NCBI RefSeq assembly: GCF_002224125.1
Contig: NZ_NCSM01000047.1
Span: 1 to 56,116 of the forward strand
Direction: 5' to 3'
DNA: 56,116 nucleotides
Source of the DNA: Streptomyces sp. NBS 14/10
GTDB lineage: Bacteria; Actinomycetota; Actinomycetes; Streptomycetales; Streptomycetaceae
Part shown: in pieces, positions 55,353-56,116 of the stretch
How the letters are laid out: every line of letters starts with the position of its first letter
How positions within the stretch are numbered: position 1 is the first letter of the stretch
Program-made: the position numbers and the translations under genes
The notes under the pieces: generated by a model
What the model saw: the letters and a program-made list of their open reading frames with translations, nothing else
What the model was told of the DNA's origin: nothing
Databases searched by the model: none

Positions 55353-55778
55353 ATGTCTGCTGTGTTCACTGCCGCGCTGATCGCCCGGCACAGCGATCAG
55401 GCCATGTCCGTCGACGGCGAGAAGAAGGACGACGGGACTGCCGCCGTCCAGTGGCCGTTCCAGGGCGGCGACCACCAGAAGTGGCACCTGGAGGCGACGA
55501 CCGGCGGCTACTACGTGGTGCGCGCCGTGCACAGTGGCAAGGCCCTGTCGGTGGAGGGCGAGAGCACGGCCAACGGCGCGAAGGTCATCCAGCGGGGTGC
55601 CGTGACCGGACCGCACCAGGAGCGGCGCCTGGTGCAGAAGGACAACGGCTACTTCGCGCTCCAGAACTGCCACAGCGGGCAGTTCCTGTCTGTCAACGGT
55701 GAGAGCGCCAACAAGGGCGCCGCGCTGGTCCAGTGGCCCGGCGGCGACGCGCCGCATCAGCAGTTCCGACTCGGATAG
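55353..55778 (+). CDS. Stand-alone ricin-type beta-trefoil lectin
   Basis: This 141-residue protein consists of three trefoil repeats: HSDQAMSVDGEKKDDG with QKWHLE, HSGKALSVEGESTANG with QERRLV, and HSGQFLSVNGESANKG with QQFRLG. It is probably cytosolic because no signal peptide is visible. Related domains cap the GH43 and GH95 enzymes of this window, but this copy has its own start (ATG 55353) and a perfect terminator. Beta-trefoil lectins bind galactose-type sugars; its partner is unknown. The second repeat has RR in place of the usual W. Confidence 0.8.
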   Translation: MSAVFTAALIARHSDQAMSVDGEKKDDGTAAVQWPFQGGDHQKWHLEATTGGYYVVRAVHSGKALSVEGESTANGAKVIQRGAVTGPHQERRLVQKDNGYFALQNCHSGQFLSVNGESANKGAALVQWPGGDAPHQQFRLG

Positions 55779-55785
55779 CCCCGCG

Positions 55786-55829
55786 CCACTCGGATTTCCC
55801 GGCAGCGGGCTGCCGGGAAATCCGAGTGG
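55786..55829 (+). terminator. Perfect 21-bp terminator stem after the lectin gene
   Basis: Arms 55786-55806 and 55809-55829 are fully complementary with a GG turn, starting eight bases after the stop codon. The arms contain AAA/TTT stretches unusual for the surrounding sequence. Confidence 0.75.
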
Positions 55830-56079
55830 CCCGAGCCGCGCAAGGAACGGAATCTCGGAGGCAGTGAGCAGACGCCCAGCGAACTGACTGAACTGGCCGT
55901 GCCGAGCTCTTGTCAGCCGACGCGGTGCCGTGCGCGCAGGCCGGTCGGTCCACGTGCACGACACCCCGCCGCAAGGGCGGACTCCTCCGGCTCGGAGTCG
56001 AGAGGCCCGGCCTACCCGGACCGTTCGACACCTGGACCGACAGCGACGACCAGGACCACGGGGAACTGGAAGCTGATGG

Positions 56080-56116
56080 CCTCGGCGGCGGGCTCACGAA
56101 TACAGACATGCCGCGT
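56080..56116 (+). mobile_element. Possible IS end at the window edge
   Basis: GCCTCGGCGGC then, after a small gap, AATACAGACATGCCGC resembles the 3' end shared by the IS copies ending at 108 and 5702. Only about 35 bases are visible, so this is tentative. From 55830 to here no gene is recognised. Confidence 0.3.

Overview
The window looks like part of a Streptomyces (or close high-GC actinobacterial) chromosome arm. GC content is very high with strong third-position G/C bias, GTG/TTG starts are common, and there are twin-arginine secreted sugar hydrolases with ricin-type lectin domains, a PucR/GAF regulator, a SpoIIE-type phosphatase, CbpM next to DnaJ, and many decayed insertion sequences. 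No rRNA, tRNA or CRISPR array was seen. All assignments come from reading the sequence; no database search was run.

Layout. (1) 1-4242: the 3' tail of an IS transposase cuts a BlaI-type repressor. Two small exported or membrane proteins follow, then a PLP-dependent Cds1-like cysteine desulfhydrase coupled to an MFS transporter and closed by a terminator hairpin. (2) 4576-5706: an IS with a frameshifted DDE transposase. (3) 5814-24590: a stress-response region. It holds a PucR regulator, a frameshifted general stress protein, and a tight nine-gene operon: dnaK, grpE, dnaJ, cbpM-like, clpB, zinc-ribbon thioredoxin, UBP-type zinc finger, a cNMP-binding/thioredoxin-fold/FAD oxidoreductase fusion, and hsp20. 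It continues with two DUF2267 proteins, a broken PP2C phosphatase, a DUF1931 histone-fold protein and a large FUSC membrane protein. (4) 24839-33135: an IS graveyard (rve-type, ISL3, IS5 and IS701 fragments) holding an aminoglycoside-phosphotransferase-like gene, relics of a secreted protein and a GntR regulator, and a GH43 gene.

(5) 30005-48876: a plant-polysaccharide locus. The plus strand carries secreted GH43-ricin, a secreted parallel beta-helix hydrolase and secreted GH95-ricin. The minus strand carries LacI, a GH2 beta-galactosidase, a sugar ABC importer (lipoprotein plus two permeases, no ATPase) and a GH51 arabinofuranosidase. The likely scheme is extracellular trimming of arabinose-, galactose- and fucose-decorated polymers, import of oligosaccharides, and intracellular hydrolysis. 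Pieces of one IS type lie on both sides of the locus. (6) 48940-56116: a scrambled end. Three pieces of one ku gene are dispersed and partly inverted around a 4.66 kb block that carries TetR, a medium-chain reductase, an alpha/beta hydrolase and an SDR. After this come a resolvase tail, a stand-alone ricin-like lectin with a perfect 21-bp terminator stem, and a possible IS end at the window edge.

A recurring theme is decay: at least eight genes carry single-base frameshifts or are fragments. The most notable items are the redox-chaperone operon with its unusual fusion oxidoreductase, the dispersed ku gene, and the IS-bracketed glycan locus.
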